Source: Rhodamnia argentea
Lineage: Eukaryota; Streptophyta; Magnoliopsida; Myrtales; Myrtaceae
Reading direction: 5' to 3'
DNA length: 64,000 bases
NCBI RefSeq assembly: GCF_020921035.1
Contig: NC_063160.1
Coordinates: 16,581,095-16,645,094 of the forward strand
Numbering within the stretch: the stretch's first letter is position 1; every line of letters starts with the position of its first letter. Positions 30,670-42,070 of this stretch are shown one piece after another. The notes beneath the pieces are model-generated. The model was not told where the DNA came from and made no database searches. It saw nothing but the letters and a program-made list of their open reading frames with translations. A program made the position numbers and the translations under genes.

Positions 30670-33408
30670 AAAACATTGATGCGCCAACTAGATTTTGTCG
30701 GATCTGTGCCAATGAGATTGCATGGAAGGGCTCAATTGTTGACATCTTTCGAGCCGAAAAAGCTTCGGTTACTTGTTTCATCGTCGGTCATGACTTTGGG
30801 TCAGCACTTAAGCAAGCAAGCGCCCGAGAAATTGCTTGAACAATGTTTCTCGCGACAGAACTCTTTCTGGGAACAGGCAAGTGCGGGTCTAACATGTCGA
30901 GCAACATGATACCTTCTCCTTCTGAGCTCGATAGTCCCGACATGATCTCCCCCGGATGCTTGCCCATCAATGTTTCCATCGCCATGACCCCGAAGCTATA
31001 TGTGTCGGATTTCTCGCTAACCATCAAACTGTAAGCGAACTCTGCGAAAAAGAAAGAGAATCACGAAGTTGTACAGTCATATCTTAGAGTTACGACCTGG
31101 ACATCAGAGATGATCTTGAAACTAGTTATCAATCAACGTGTTATGTTTCAAAATTGCTGCATATTAGTCTAATAAGGCCAACTAAACAAGTTCTGGAATG
31201 CGTGAGGGGGCTTCAAGGATGTTGATTACCCCTCATTTTTCCATTAGAATCAACTGAAGATTGCTCACCTGGTGCTATGTATCCGTATGTACCAGCAATA
31301 TTGCCAGTGAGATTGGATGAAGAGTCGGGATCCAGGAGCCTCGCAGTGCCGAAATCAGACACGAAAGCCTGCATTTCATTGTTGAGTACGTCTCGATGAA
31401 CAATAGGCTGAGCACAATCATGGTGCAAGTAAGACAAGGTGTGCGCCACATCCTGGATGACGGTCAGTCTCTTGGGCCAATCTAGTTCCATCGCTTCGAC
31501 GTCGTTCCTCAATGTGCAAAATAGACTCCCCCTCTCCATGTATTCATAAATCAAGAACATGCATCGCTGGTGCAAGCAGAAACCATAGAGCCTAATTATG
31601 CTCCGGTGTCGCACTTCCGTCAAGTGCTTCACTTCGTTTCTAAAGCTCCTGTCGAAAGACGGGCCCTCTGCTTCGAAACGATGAAGTTTCTTCAAGGCCA
31701 CAATCTTCCCACTAGGCAATTCTGCTCTGTAGACGCTGCCATAACCACCGGTCCCGATGCAATACTTGATGTCGAAGTCTTCTGTTGCTTCGACTATATC
31801 TTCATATGCGATCTTCCCATCGTAATTCCATATGGACATGAAATCTCCATCTTTTTCTGCTGTCTCCTTTGTGTCATCGCTCTTCATTCCACGTCTTAAG
31901 AGGAAGCAACAACCAATGACCGTAAAGACCATTGGCAATATAGCCAAAACAAGTACAACCATAGTCCGATCAGTTCTTGAAGGAGGACGACCCTGCGCAA
32001 TCTCCTTCACATGGTATAGGCCTTCGTTGCCAAGAAACGCATCACCTGAATAAGCAGTGAGAAGGAGATTCGAAATCGGGCCTGCGAACAGATTGTACGA
32101 TAAGTTGACGGATTTTAAGTGCAACTGCAGGATAAGGGATTCAGGGATTGCGCCAGAAATAGAATTGTTGTGGAGATCGAGATAAAGCAACAAGGTCAAA
32201 CGACCAAACTCAACGGGAATTTGTCCGCTGAAATTGTTCAAGCTCAAATTTAGATGAGTGAGACTCTCTAAGTTTCCTATGTCTGACGGAACCGATCCGC
32301 TGAAATTGTTCAAGGTCAAATCCAGGTGACTGAGACTCTTTATTTTTCCTATTTCTGATGGAACCGATCCAGTCAATAATTTGTTCCCTCGCAAGTCGAG
32401 GTATGCCAAGCTCCTCAAGTTGCCTATGGACGAAGGGATTGTACCATCCAGCTCATTGTCCACTAGAATCAACTGGACCAGCCCCTTTAGAGTACCAAGC
32501 TCCGGAGGGATCTGACCGCGGATTAGATTACCCTGAAGGTTGAGTCTTTCGAGCATCGTTAGGTTCCCTGGACAGGGAGGCAACCCGCCAAGGAGGGAAT
32601 TGAAGGACAAGTCGAGGTTGGCGAGCCTTGAGAGCGCGCATATCTGGAGGGGTATTCCACCTGTCAGCTCATTGTGCCTGAGAATCAACTAGACCAGCCC
32701 CTTTAGAGTACTGAGCTCCGGAGGGATCTGACCGCGGATTAGATTACGCTCAAGGTTGAGTCTTTCGAGCATCGTTAGGTTCCCTAGACAGGGAGGCAAC
32801 CCGCCAAGGAGGGATTTGAAGGACAAGTCGAGGTTGGCGAGCCTCGAGAGCGCACATATCTGGAGGGGTATTCCACCTGTCAGCTCATTGTGCCCGAGAA
32901 TCAAGTGGACCAGCTCCTTTAAAGTACTAAGCTCCGGAGGGATCTGACCGCGAATTAGATTACCTTGAAGGTTGAGTATTTCGAGCATCGTTAGGTTCCC
33001 TAGACAGGAAGGCAACTCGCCAGAGAGGGAATTGAAGGACAAGTCGAGGCGGGCGAGCCTCAAAAGCCCACATATTTGGAGGGGTATTCCACCGGTGAGC
33101 CCATTGAAAGGAAGTAACAGGGATTCAAGGTTTGGGAGGAGGGAGAAATCCATGTTGCCGAATTTGGATCCTAACGGACCGAAAGCAACCCTCAGGCCGA
33201 TTTCACCAACAGTGCCGTTGGCGTAGCACACGACTTCGGACCACGTGCAAGGAGGCAAGCTACCGTTGCCGGTCGCATAGTCGGGCCACCACCCGCTGCG
33301 AAGAAGGGCACTCGCTTCCGATGTTGGAGAACAATCAGAGTTGGGACAAGCTGAAGTAGCCCACATGATTAGTAGTGTGGCTATTGGGTACGAGACGGAG
33401 GACCCCAT
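30670..33408 (-). pseudogene. RLK5: LRR receptor-like kinase with three inactivating lesions
   Basis: The start ATG at 33408 gives MGSSVSYPIATLLIMWATSA, a signal peptide, then one LRRNT (CTWSEVVC), LRRs, TM near 31915-31990 and a kinase. Exon 1 ends at 31269, the intron is 31268-31042 (GT-AG), and exon 2 starts at 31041. Lesion 1: CAG to TAG at 32691-32689 stops the protein in the LRRs after 239 residues. Lesion 2: 21 bp missing near 31389 removes seven residues after HRD, including the catalytic-loop Asn. Lesion 3: CGA to TGA at 30790-30788 (SRP to S-stop) removes the kinase tail, whose remains read on to about 30670. It has a single ectodomain, unlike its neighbours, and contains a 216-bp LRR triplication. 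It is clearly dead as a kinase. Confidence 0.93.
32473..33120 (-). repeat. 216-bp tandem triplication of three LRRs in RLK5
   Basis: Equivalent points lie at 32473, 32689 and 32905, a period of exactly 216 bp or 72 residues. The two lower-coordinate units are nearly identical, and the first-encoded unit (toward 33120) is more diverged. The nonsense codon sits at a unit junction. Confidence 0.88.
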
Positions 33409-34517
33409 GAACTTGGTTTTTGATTCTTGAGTACGAATAGATCTTTGCCTATCTTTCTTCTGAGCAATAATGGACATTTGTCTGGTCGATGGAGAGAATA
33501 GAACTGCATGGACGCAAGCCAAGAGTAGATAGTATGCGACCGAGCATTGCCGTCCTAACACTGATGGTCGCCCAAGGCAAATCTTACTCAGAAATGTCCA
33601 TTTGGAGATCGCACGGAAGTAGCTAGTGAGCTTTCATTAGATTTACTTAGAAATATTCATTTGCACGGTCAACGCAAAGTAAGCTATAATCTAAATAGCG
33701 AGGGGCACGCTATTCAGGTAGTCTATTATATCCTGAAAGACAGTCGCAATCCACCTTCTGCCTGCACTTTATGAAGAGCGGAATCAACATTTGAGAACCC
33801 TACTTACACACACTATGCAATTTCTATTTGTGATTGTCGAGAAATTTTTTTCACGACAAAATCGACGAACATCGCGCAAGTATCGTTCTTGAGAATAATC
33901 CTCCCGATAATGTGTGCACCGCATCTACTAGTATATAGCAAGAACAACAGGGAAGTGTGAAATCAACGGAAAGTGAGAAGAGAGGAGTATTACTAATTAA
34001 ACCGAATTCATAAATGTCCTACATGCATATATCCTCGTGTTTCTACGTCTAGTTAAATGTTTTGTTAATTCAAGGAATTTGTCTCATCGAAATACAGGAC
34101 ATATTTATGAGCCATTTTAAGAGTAAGAGTAACACAGTATTGGTCATGTAACAAGCTTATACAGAGACAAGCCTCGTGATCATTTCATTAAAGGAGAAAT
34201 GAGAAAAATAGGAAAAACATATTCATCTCCTTCTTTTCCTTGGGTTGTGAGTATTTTCACCTTCAAATTATCTTATCGATGTGAACAAAGTACCCCTGGG
34301 CAATACAATATATATTTTCCCATCTCCACAAGAAACTAGAATTGCAGGCAGGCAATCGGAGTGAGAATTAACAAGTTTTGCTTTAGGCCTTCACGATTAT
34401 TGGAAGTCATCCACATCTGCAGAACTAGCAGATTTGCGCAAACTATCATTGTAGAGTCTCGTTCGAGCCAGTTGCCAAGGAGAAAACGGAAACATCGTCG
34501 TGTCTCTCTTCCATGTT
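33409..34517. other. Upstream DNA of RLK5, no gene seen
   Basis: AT-rich, without the (GA)n leader that marks the other units. No module copy with a good TTGAC core is obvious. No coding potential. Confidence 0.4.
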
Positions 34518-35173
34518 TCATAGTCCGGCCGGGCCAAATTTTCCCGTTCCGCCTTGGCCGGTGGATGCCTTATCGCCTCCGACCATGGAAGAAATTGCCG
34601 CCGCCACAATAGACCGGAAACTCGGGTCAGACGTGAGCACCTTGGTCAGGGTCTCCGTCAGGGACTGTTGAGAATAAATTTGTTGGTCCTTGTCCACGGC
34701 GGTGCTGGGATTCATCAGCCCTTGCTGGGGCTGCTTCTCCAGGCCGATGGGCCCAGCTTGGGCCCTGACATAACCAGGCAACAACATGGGACGGCCACTC
34801 CCGTAATCGTGGCCCCATAAAGATGTCGGCCCAAGGTTGGACTTGGACTTGAAGTGGCTCATGGTCGAAGTGGATGATGATGCATCATGAGTGAGGTCTA
34901 GAGTGATTGTCGGGTTCAAAGCCGAGGAAGGCTGGAGCAAGATGGGCCTGCTTCTTGAATAACTGTCGTACGGGCTGAAGCTTTGGGCTGCGGGAATGTG
35001 GAACCAGAGAGTCTGGATTGATCAGAGGTCGAGGTTGAAAAGGAAGACAAGAGCATGGAAGCAGCGGCCGAGGTGGTGGAAGCCATGGCTCTGGCTGAAA
35101 TGGGAAGTGGGTGGTTGTGAGTGCCCTCATAGGTGGTGGTCAATATGGACGTGTCTTCAGGACATCTTTGGAC
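34518..35173 (-). pseudogene. Orphan last exon of a group II WRKY transcription factor (WRKY72/61-like)
   Basis: After a TTTCAG acceptor (35175-35174) the exon reads [20 protein letters not shown] and H, which is the second half of a WRKY zinc finger with its last Cys and the HNH pair. The V-type intron is the known position in groups IIa/IIb. Downstream [25 protein letters not shown] and LTETLTKVLTSDPSFRSIVA match WRKY72/WRKY61 tails. A frameshift near 34985-35000 separates the VQRC part from the PTITLDLT part. No WRKYGQK exon is visible in the roughly 2 kb upstream. It is a 5'-truncated, frameshifted fragment that cannot bind DNA. The stop is at 34518-34520. Confidence 0.82.
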
Positions 35174-36158
35174 CTGAAAGATGAAATTGACAAGAATGAT
35201 CAAGCAAAATTGAGTTTAACTGGAGAAAGAGAATTCTTTTTTAGCTCGACTAATTTTCGAGGATGCAAGAAGATCGCCGTGTCCAGTGTCCCAAATGCAT
35301 TAATAAAGGCCCATCCACAACCTGGCAAGTGTAACCCTCATAGCTATAATTGAGAGATGTAATGATTTGAACATGAGAACTTAGCACATCCATAGCAATG
35401 GCTTAACACCTTATAATCCTTTTGGAGATTGAAAGAACAATCAAGCATGCAATAGATTCTTGAACTGGATTACATCAATATAACTAATGGCAAATGTTTC
35501 AATGTGAGCTTTCTTTGACCAAGCTTGTCATTTTCTCAAATTTTTTTTTTTTTTTTTTTTTGCAATATGCCGACAACTCACTTCTGAGAAACGTGGGTGC
35601 CGTAGAGCTTTACATAGAAATCCAAAAATGTATCGCCAACTTCCTACAATCCGGCTTGAACCTTATTAAGTAATGGCTTTTTAAGAGGGTTCGCCTGCGG
35701 GCCAAACGTCTCTCTGACTTGATAACTAGTATTGCCTCCCCGCCTAGCTCTATCAACAGTCCCTTTCTTTTGCAAGACTTAATAAGGTCTCTCATTGCCC
35801 AATTATTATTATTATAGCGTTCTCTACCATAGAATTCGGCCTTTAGGGTTAACCCGGCAAATTTCTGTTCTTGTCTTGTAAGGATTCAACCTTATTTAAC
35901 TCCTAATAACTCTTTTTCCGCTTGTAGTGTTTGCTAAACTCTTGCGGACTTTTTTGATTTAGAATTCAACTTATATTATCATTTTTAGCTTTTCTCACCA
36001 AGAGGATATTGATTCGAGATCACAATGGTTAAAGACTTGTCTTCACCTACTATTGATGTTGTTGATAGGACTGGGGACAGACACAAAAGTTAAGTCTTGG
36101 GAGGGATAAAAAATAAAAGACAAGCAACTCTAGATTAAGTTCAACATGCAAGAGGGGG
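35174..36158. other. DNA upstream of the WRKY fragment, no gene
   Basis: I looked for the missing WRKYGQK exon on the minus strand and did not find it. A 22-T run at about 35541-35562 may be the tail of an old minus-strand retroposon. Confidence 0.45.
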
Positions 36159-36283
36159 TGTTGAAGTTGTTATCTCACATCGCTTGACAATGGGTCCTAT
36201 AAATTATTTATATTCATATGGTCTCCCTTTATTTATCGGTTTAAGTTTTTTGGTTGAACTTTCTCACATAATATCATAGCAGG
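36159..36283 (+). mobile_element. TRIM-like short LTR with adjacent PPT and PBS-like sites
   Basis: A short TG...CA unit (TGTTGAAGTTG to CTTTCTCACA, 36159-36268) is preceded by AAGAGGGGG and followed by TATCATAGCAGG. The latter is close to the initiator-Met tRNA primer site TATCAGAGC used by copia and TRIM elements. PPT, LTR, PBS in that order suggests the middle LTR of a tandem TRIM array. No second LTR is clear. Confidence 0.35.
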
Positions 36284-37136
36284 AGGTCTAGAGTTCACTA
36301 GTACTAGGCAAAAATACTAAACTAACGGTGAGGTCGGTTTGCACGTGACAATGGGTCTATATGTTCTTTAATTATATCGGCTATATAATTGGGGAAAGGA
36401 AAAAATAATTCAAGAAACATGACAATGATGATGGACAAACTTGAAACTAAAATCAAAGCAAATTCTCAACTTCATGAATATGAATAAAGGAATTTCAACG
36501 TCTTCCCTTTTCCATTCATCATATGCAATTAGGATGCCACTGATTGATGTAAGCAAATAAGCTACCTTAAAAAAGTAAAAAGGAAATGCCGGCAGAAAAC
36601 GATTGACTAAGGAATGATTAGGTTTACAGCTAGTGCAATGAGTGACATATGTTTTTGGAGTTGATTTTCTGATTGGATTCTTTCACTTGTCAATCATTCA
36701 AAGATGAGCGTATAAATTTTTTTTTACACCAGAAGTGGACCTACTGAAAGCCTGAAAAAAAAAAAATGAATGCAAGCAGATATTTTCTTCATTTAACATT
36801 ATGCTGGGAAATTAATGAGTGAACTGCGAATAAAACCGAGGTTGGTCAAGTAATTAAAGGGATGACCACGCAAGTGTGGATTAGACATGTGACATGGGTT
36901 TGGTAGCCCATATCTACAAAGCGAGAACATTTTCATATAGATAGTGCCTATCCAGGTTTTGGCTCGCATCTTAACTGTACTAAAAAAAAAAAAAATTCGA
37001 TACTAAGAACAGCTTAGCAGGTGGGCTTTGCTATAATGGGCTTTGGTATTGGAGTTTCTAACTTGGCTGGGAAATCTTCCCAGTTGGGCCAAGGTTAATT
37101 TCCATGTTACCAAATCTGAGAAAAATTGGATCTGCT
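36284..37136. other. Intergenic DNA, nothing recognised
   Basis: AT-rich. Several A-runs (36728, 36756, 36981) and no coding region. Confidence 0.4.
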
Positions 37137-37144
37137 ATTGCATG

Positions 37145-37840
37145 TAGGGGTGTGCATGGTCCGGGCCGGTCCGGTCCAGGCATGGATCCGGGGACCAGAC
37201 CATAGTCCCGGTCCCCATGTTTTTGGGACCAAGGACCAGACCGGGACCGGCGGTCCGGGTCCAAGCCGGCCCTGGTCTGGTCTCGGTCCCGGCCCAATAG
37301 AACCGCTAACTATTAAAAATCTAGTCAACTTAATAAATTATGCCATGGTAAAAACATTGCGACTCGCTATGACTTTTATGATCGATTAACTTGATCAAAA
37401 TGTTCGAATTCAATATCAAATCCAGCCATTACATGATAAAAACATCACTAACCGCACTCAAAAAAAACTGCAGAGAGAAAAGATGACCAAAAACAAGATG
37501 GAAAATAAGACTAAAAAGAGAGTCTTGAGGAGGAGAGTGCGACCGTGCAAGGTTGGGAAAAAAATGGGCGATGGACTTTTATTATTCTGTTTTGTTTTCA
37601 ATTTTTTTTTTGCAATTGTATATATTTATATATAAATAATTATATATTATTGGCGGTCCGGTCCGGGCCAGGCCGGTCCGGTTCCAATACAAGAAACCCG
37701 AGGACCGGACCGCCTGGTCACCGGTCCCATTTATTGGGACCGTGGACCGGACCATCCACCTCAAGGACCGGACCAACCCGGCCGGACCGGGCCGGTCCAG
37801 GGCTGGTCCGGGCCGGTCCGGTCCAGTTTGCACACCCCTA
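37145..37840. mobile_element. Non-autonomous hAT-type element with GGTCC-rich arms
   Basis: The ends are TAGGGGTGTGCA and its complement (TGCACACCCCTA). Both arms are packed with GGTCCGG/CCGGACC repeats (37155-37300 and 37650-37830), with an AT-rich middle. The flanks ATTGCATG (37137-37144) and ATTGGATG (37841-37848) fit an 8-bp hAT target duplication with one mismatch. The long Gly/Pro/Arg ORFs here are artefacts of the repeats. Confidence 0.75.
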
Positions 37841-37848
37841 ATTGGATG

Positions 37849-38970
37849 AGCCGATTCACAAGCGAAGGATAAACACAAACAGATGAGCCTCCAGCTGAAG
37901 TTGTTCTGCAGATTCTGTGACATCATAGCGAAGCTTCGGCCCCTCCATCCAAGAGATTATACCGCTCGGGCGAAAATCTGCGAGTTTCACAGCATGGAAC
38001 ATTCAACATGGACACATCCATCAAGAAGTCAAGGTCTTTTCGTGGAGAGGATGCAGTTCGAGGGTCAGAGAGGAGTCGAGGTCTTTGTGGCTTTACACGT
38101 TGATGTTGGGACCATCAGGACTAAAGAGCATGATAGACTAGGCATGCGCGTGGTCTTTTGGCGTCTCATATGTTGATATTCTGGACCACTACGTGTTGCA
38201 TGGTTCGTGAGAAGTCCGTAGCCTTTATGGACTTTTCGGTGATGTCTGGCCTTGAAAATTATTCAAAAAGTCCTAAACATATTGTACGACAGCCAATTTA
38301 GTACTAAACATTAAGGACAATACTACAGTACTTTGCAATGACATAGTCATGTAGACATGAATTAATTTTTAGGAATGATTTACGGTACGATTATTCATTT
38401 CTGTTACAATGGAAAGGTATACATTGCCGATAATTGGCGAATCCGAATTTCTGCAACATCGTTATTGTGTAGTGGCCCCTTCATCGTAAATTTCACGGTT
38501 AATTAATGGCAATTTAATTAGCATTTAAACTGGATTATGTATGGAAGTAGGACACGTTCAAGAAGTCAATGTCTTGATCGAGTTCCCAATTCCAAAGTCT
38601 CTAAGGTCATCGAGTTTCGTTTTCACGTACGTCTACACGCTCAAGAGAGGTCTTGGTCGTTTGTCGTTTCTGTCATGTCTGATCTTTAGCCAACGTGAAG
38701 GAAACGTCAATTTTCGAAATTTTCCTTCAACTAAAGAGAAACGATCCTGCAAATACGTAGTGAATTTCCTTAGCAAGCCAAACATTCATGGTGACACCGA
38801 CCTGACTAAAATGACCAAAAATAATAGTAAAAAGACGAAAAATAAATGACTGTCCCACATATGTTTCTCACTCCTTAGTAATTGCTACCTAGGAAGATTT
38901 TGCCTAGCTTAGCATAAAGAAAAGTTTGACATGACTAAAAAAATTTGCTCAAGCCGCATACTTCATGCCC
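37849..38970. other. Intergenic DNA with two module copies downstream of RLK6
   Basis: The hAT element interrupts a diverged third copy of the flank seen at 8270-8330 and 45380-45440 (GATTCACAAGCGA and following). TTGAC-type modules occur at 38020-38060 (AAGAAGTCAAGGTCTTTTCG) and 38550-38570 (AAGAAGTCAATGTC). No gene. Confidence 0.4.
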
Positions 38971-41900
38971 TCAACCACGTTCACCAATTTGCATCATCAT
39001 TTTATCAACCGACTGCTCTTCTTGCTGGCCTGACGAATTTTCCGTTGATCCACCTTCGCACCATACTCCTCGATTATTTCCCTGGAGCTGAGCGAGTGAG
39101 ATTGAATGGAAGGGCTTGGCCAACACTAGTTTTGGAGCTAGAAAAGCCTCCGAAACTTGTTTCATCGTGGGCCGTGACTTTGGATTGCTACTCAAGCAAG
39201 CAAGCGCCAAAGAAACTACTAGAACGATACTTCTTGCGACGGAATTCTCTCTTGGGATTAGCAAGCGCGGGTCCAATATTTGGTGTAGCATAATATCTTC
39301 TGTGACGAGTGCCGGCAACATTAAGATGATCTCACCTGGATGCTCACCCATTATTGTTTCCATTGCTACCATTCCAAAGCTATATACGTCGCATTTCTCA
39401 TTGATGACCAAAGTGTAAGCGAGCTCTAATTTAAGGTCAAAAAAATCATAATTAGGTGAGGCTTGAAACCAAGTTTTCAATGTTAGCTAGTGTACTATCA
39501 AACGACATATTTGTTAGCATGATGAAGCATCAATGGTGTTGTTAACCACATACATGGGCATATAGAATATAAATCTACCTATGTGCATCTAGTAATAACA
39601 TTCTAGAAATGTGCAGAGGATTGTTGCTCACCCGGTGCTATATATCCACGAGTACCTGCGATATTTGCAGTGAGATTAGATGAGAAATTAGGTTCTACTA
39701 GTCTTGCTGTGCCGAAATCTGATAGGAATGCCTGCATTTTGTTGTCGAGCAAAACATTGTTGCTAGATATGTCTCGATGAACAATTGGCCGAGCACAATC
39801 ATGGTGCAGGTAAGACAAAGCATGTGCCATATCCCAGACAATCTGGAGTCTTTTAGACCAGTCTAGGTCCACCGCTTCAACGTCACCTCTCAAAACACAG
39901 AATAGACTTCCCCTTTCCATGTACTCATAAATCAAGAACATGCATCGCTTGTGTAAGCAAAAACCATGGAGCTTAATTATGCTTCTATGTCGTACTTCTG
40001 TTAAGTGCCTCACTTCATTTCGGAAGCTCTTGTCCAAAGATGGATCCTCTGCTTCAAGACGGTGAAGTTTTTTCAATGCAAAGATTTTCCCATTGGGCAG
40101 TTGTGCTCTATAGACACTACTGTATCCACCAGTTCCAATGCAATATTTGATGTCAAAGTCTTCCGTTGCATTGATTATATCTTCATATGCAATTCTCCCA
40201 TCATAATTCCATATTGACAAGAAATCTCCATTTTTTTCTACTGTCTCTGATTGCATGCTCTTCATTCTACGCCGAAATATGATCAAATTCCCCAAAACCA
40301 AATAGAAAATGAATGATATAACCATCACTGGTATAAGTACCACCATAAGTACAGCCCTCGACTTTCTTTTGGAACCATCAACCCTCGACATTCTTCTCGA
40401 ACCATCAATCGTTTGCAAACCTTCATTGCCTATGAAAGATCCATAAGGAACATGGGCCAGATTTTTTGGAATTTTTCCCGTGAGATCATTATACGACAAG
40501 TCAATGTAATCTATATGACCAAGAGTCGGAGGGATTGTCCCCCAAAGCATATTGAGACTCAGATCCAGGTGGATCAAACTCTTTAGATTTCCCAATTCGG
40601 GAGGGATAGGACCATCGATTCTATTACTATGAATGTCAATTACTTCCAACGTGGTGAGGTATTGGAGACAAAGAGGGAACTCACCAGTTATGTAATTGTG
40701 AGACAAGTTGAGGTGCCTGAGCTTTGGGAGTGCACATATTTGAAGGGGAAAGATAGTAGTGAAGTGACTATCATGCAGTCCAAGAAAGACCAGATTTGAG
40801 AGCAGAGAGAAATCCATGCTGCTGAAATCCCATTCTAAATCGTAGCCATATTGGCCTTGTTGTGTTATGTTTATATTGACAATGCTTCCAGAATCATCGC
40901 ATGAAATGCCGGGCCACATGCAATGTGCTAAAGAACCGTTGTTTTTAAGGAAGTTAGGCCACCACCCACTGCGACGAAGAGCATTTGCCTCTGTTTCCAT
41001 GGCAGCATATTCCAAACCTTCATTGCCTTCCAAATTCATATAACCAACGTCGAACAGATTTCTTGGAACTTTTCCCGTGAGATGATTGTACGATAAGTCG
41101 ATGTAATCCAAGTTGGAAAGCTTTCTGAAATTGGGAACTGAGCCTTGAAGAGAATTGTTCGCAAGATTGAGATAGCCTAACATGACCAAATCTTCAAGTT
41201 CATGAGGGATATTTCCGGAGAAGATGTTCAAGCTCAAATCTAGATGAGGGAGACTCTTCAAATTACCTATTTCGGACTGGATACATCCAGTGAATTTGTT
41301 CTCTTCCATACTCAGATATGCCAATTTTCTCAAGTTCCCTATTCCGGGAGGAATAGATCCATTGAAGGCATTTCCTTGCAAATAGAGATTAGTCAAGTTC
41401 CTCAAATTCGCGAGAGCCGGAGGGATAGGGCCATCAAGGGAATTGAAGCTAAGATCTAGGTGAATAAGCTTCTTCAGATTTCCCAATTCACGAGGGATAG
41501 GACTAGTGATTTGATTATTATGAATGTCAACAACTTCTAGCAAGGTGAGGTTTTGTAGACAAAGAGGTAACTCACCGGTTAGGTAATTTTCCGACAAGTT
41601 GAGGTGCCTGAGCTTTGGGACTGCACATATTTGAAGGGGAATGATGCCGACGAGGAAATTATCGGGTACCTGAAGAGAGGCGAGATTCGGGAGCAGAGAG
41701 AAATTCATGCTGCTCAAATTAGTTACGACCCAGCAGCCGTAGCAGCGTCCCAGTGGCATGTTTATTTCGATGACGCTACCAGAATGGTCGCACGAAATGC
41801 CGCGCCACGTGCAATGTGACGCGGAGGTGTTGCTCGTGATGGCATCAATCCACCATCCACTGCGACGAAGAGCGTCTGCCTCTGTTCCGGTGGCAATGGC

Positions 41901-42023
41901 AGGGTAGCTGTAGGAGAGAGCTAGCGCAATAAGGATCCATGTCGCTGCGGTCGTCGGCTTGCCAACATGCGAGCCGACGGGTCTGCTTACAGGATTCAAA
42001 TGAATAATGTGGTATATCTTCAT
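38971..42023 (-). CDS. RLK6: intact LRR receptor-like kinase with duplicated ectodomain
   Basis: Exon 1 is 42023-39632, the intron 39631-39426 (GT-AG) and exon 2 39425-38971, giving 948 residues. The joined codon makes APE. Residues about 25-45 are the hydrophobic signal peptide. LRRNT 1 is 48-90 (CTWRGISC) and LRRs run to about 335. LRRNT 2 is 343-395 (CMWPGISC), with LRRs to about 530. TM is 557-583 and the kinase runs from about 620. Key residues: K651, E670, HRD 749-751, N756, DFG 769-771, so an RD-type active kinase is expected at the plasma membrane. The glycine loop reads GTGGYSSV: the third Gly is Ser at 635, where all other copies have GTGGYGSV. The family (MIK2-like) senses extracellular signals. 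The ligand is unknown. It is the only complete gene in the window. Confidence 0.95.
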
Positions 42024-42028
42024 GCTTT

Positions 42029-42050
42029 AGAGAGAGAGAGAGAGAGAGAG
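42029..42050. repeat. (GA)n tract in the RLK6 leader
   Basis: CT on the gene strand, 6-27 nt upstream of the ATG (42023). Longer than in the duplicate RLK1. Confidence 0.85.
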
Positions 42051-42070
42051 GACCTCTTCTTTTTGCTGTA

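Noticed and set aside
34518-35173. Functional WRKY gene
   Set aside because: No WRKYGQK exon in reach and a frameshift inside the exon. Only the last exon remains.
37058-37926. ORFs rich in GPGP, RTGP and similar
   Set aside because: Direct translation of GGTCCGG arrays in the hAT-type element arms, open on both strands. Not genes.
41244-41819. Plus-strand ORFs inside RLK exons (also 4219-4938, 12336-12587, 13020-13232)
   Set aside because: Antisense shadows of LRR and kinase coding sequence, repeated in every paralogue because the sense strand is conserved.
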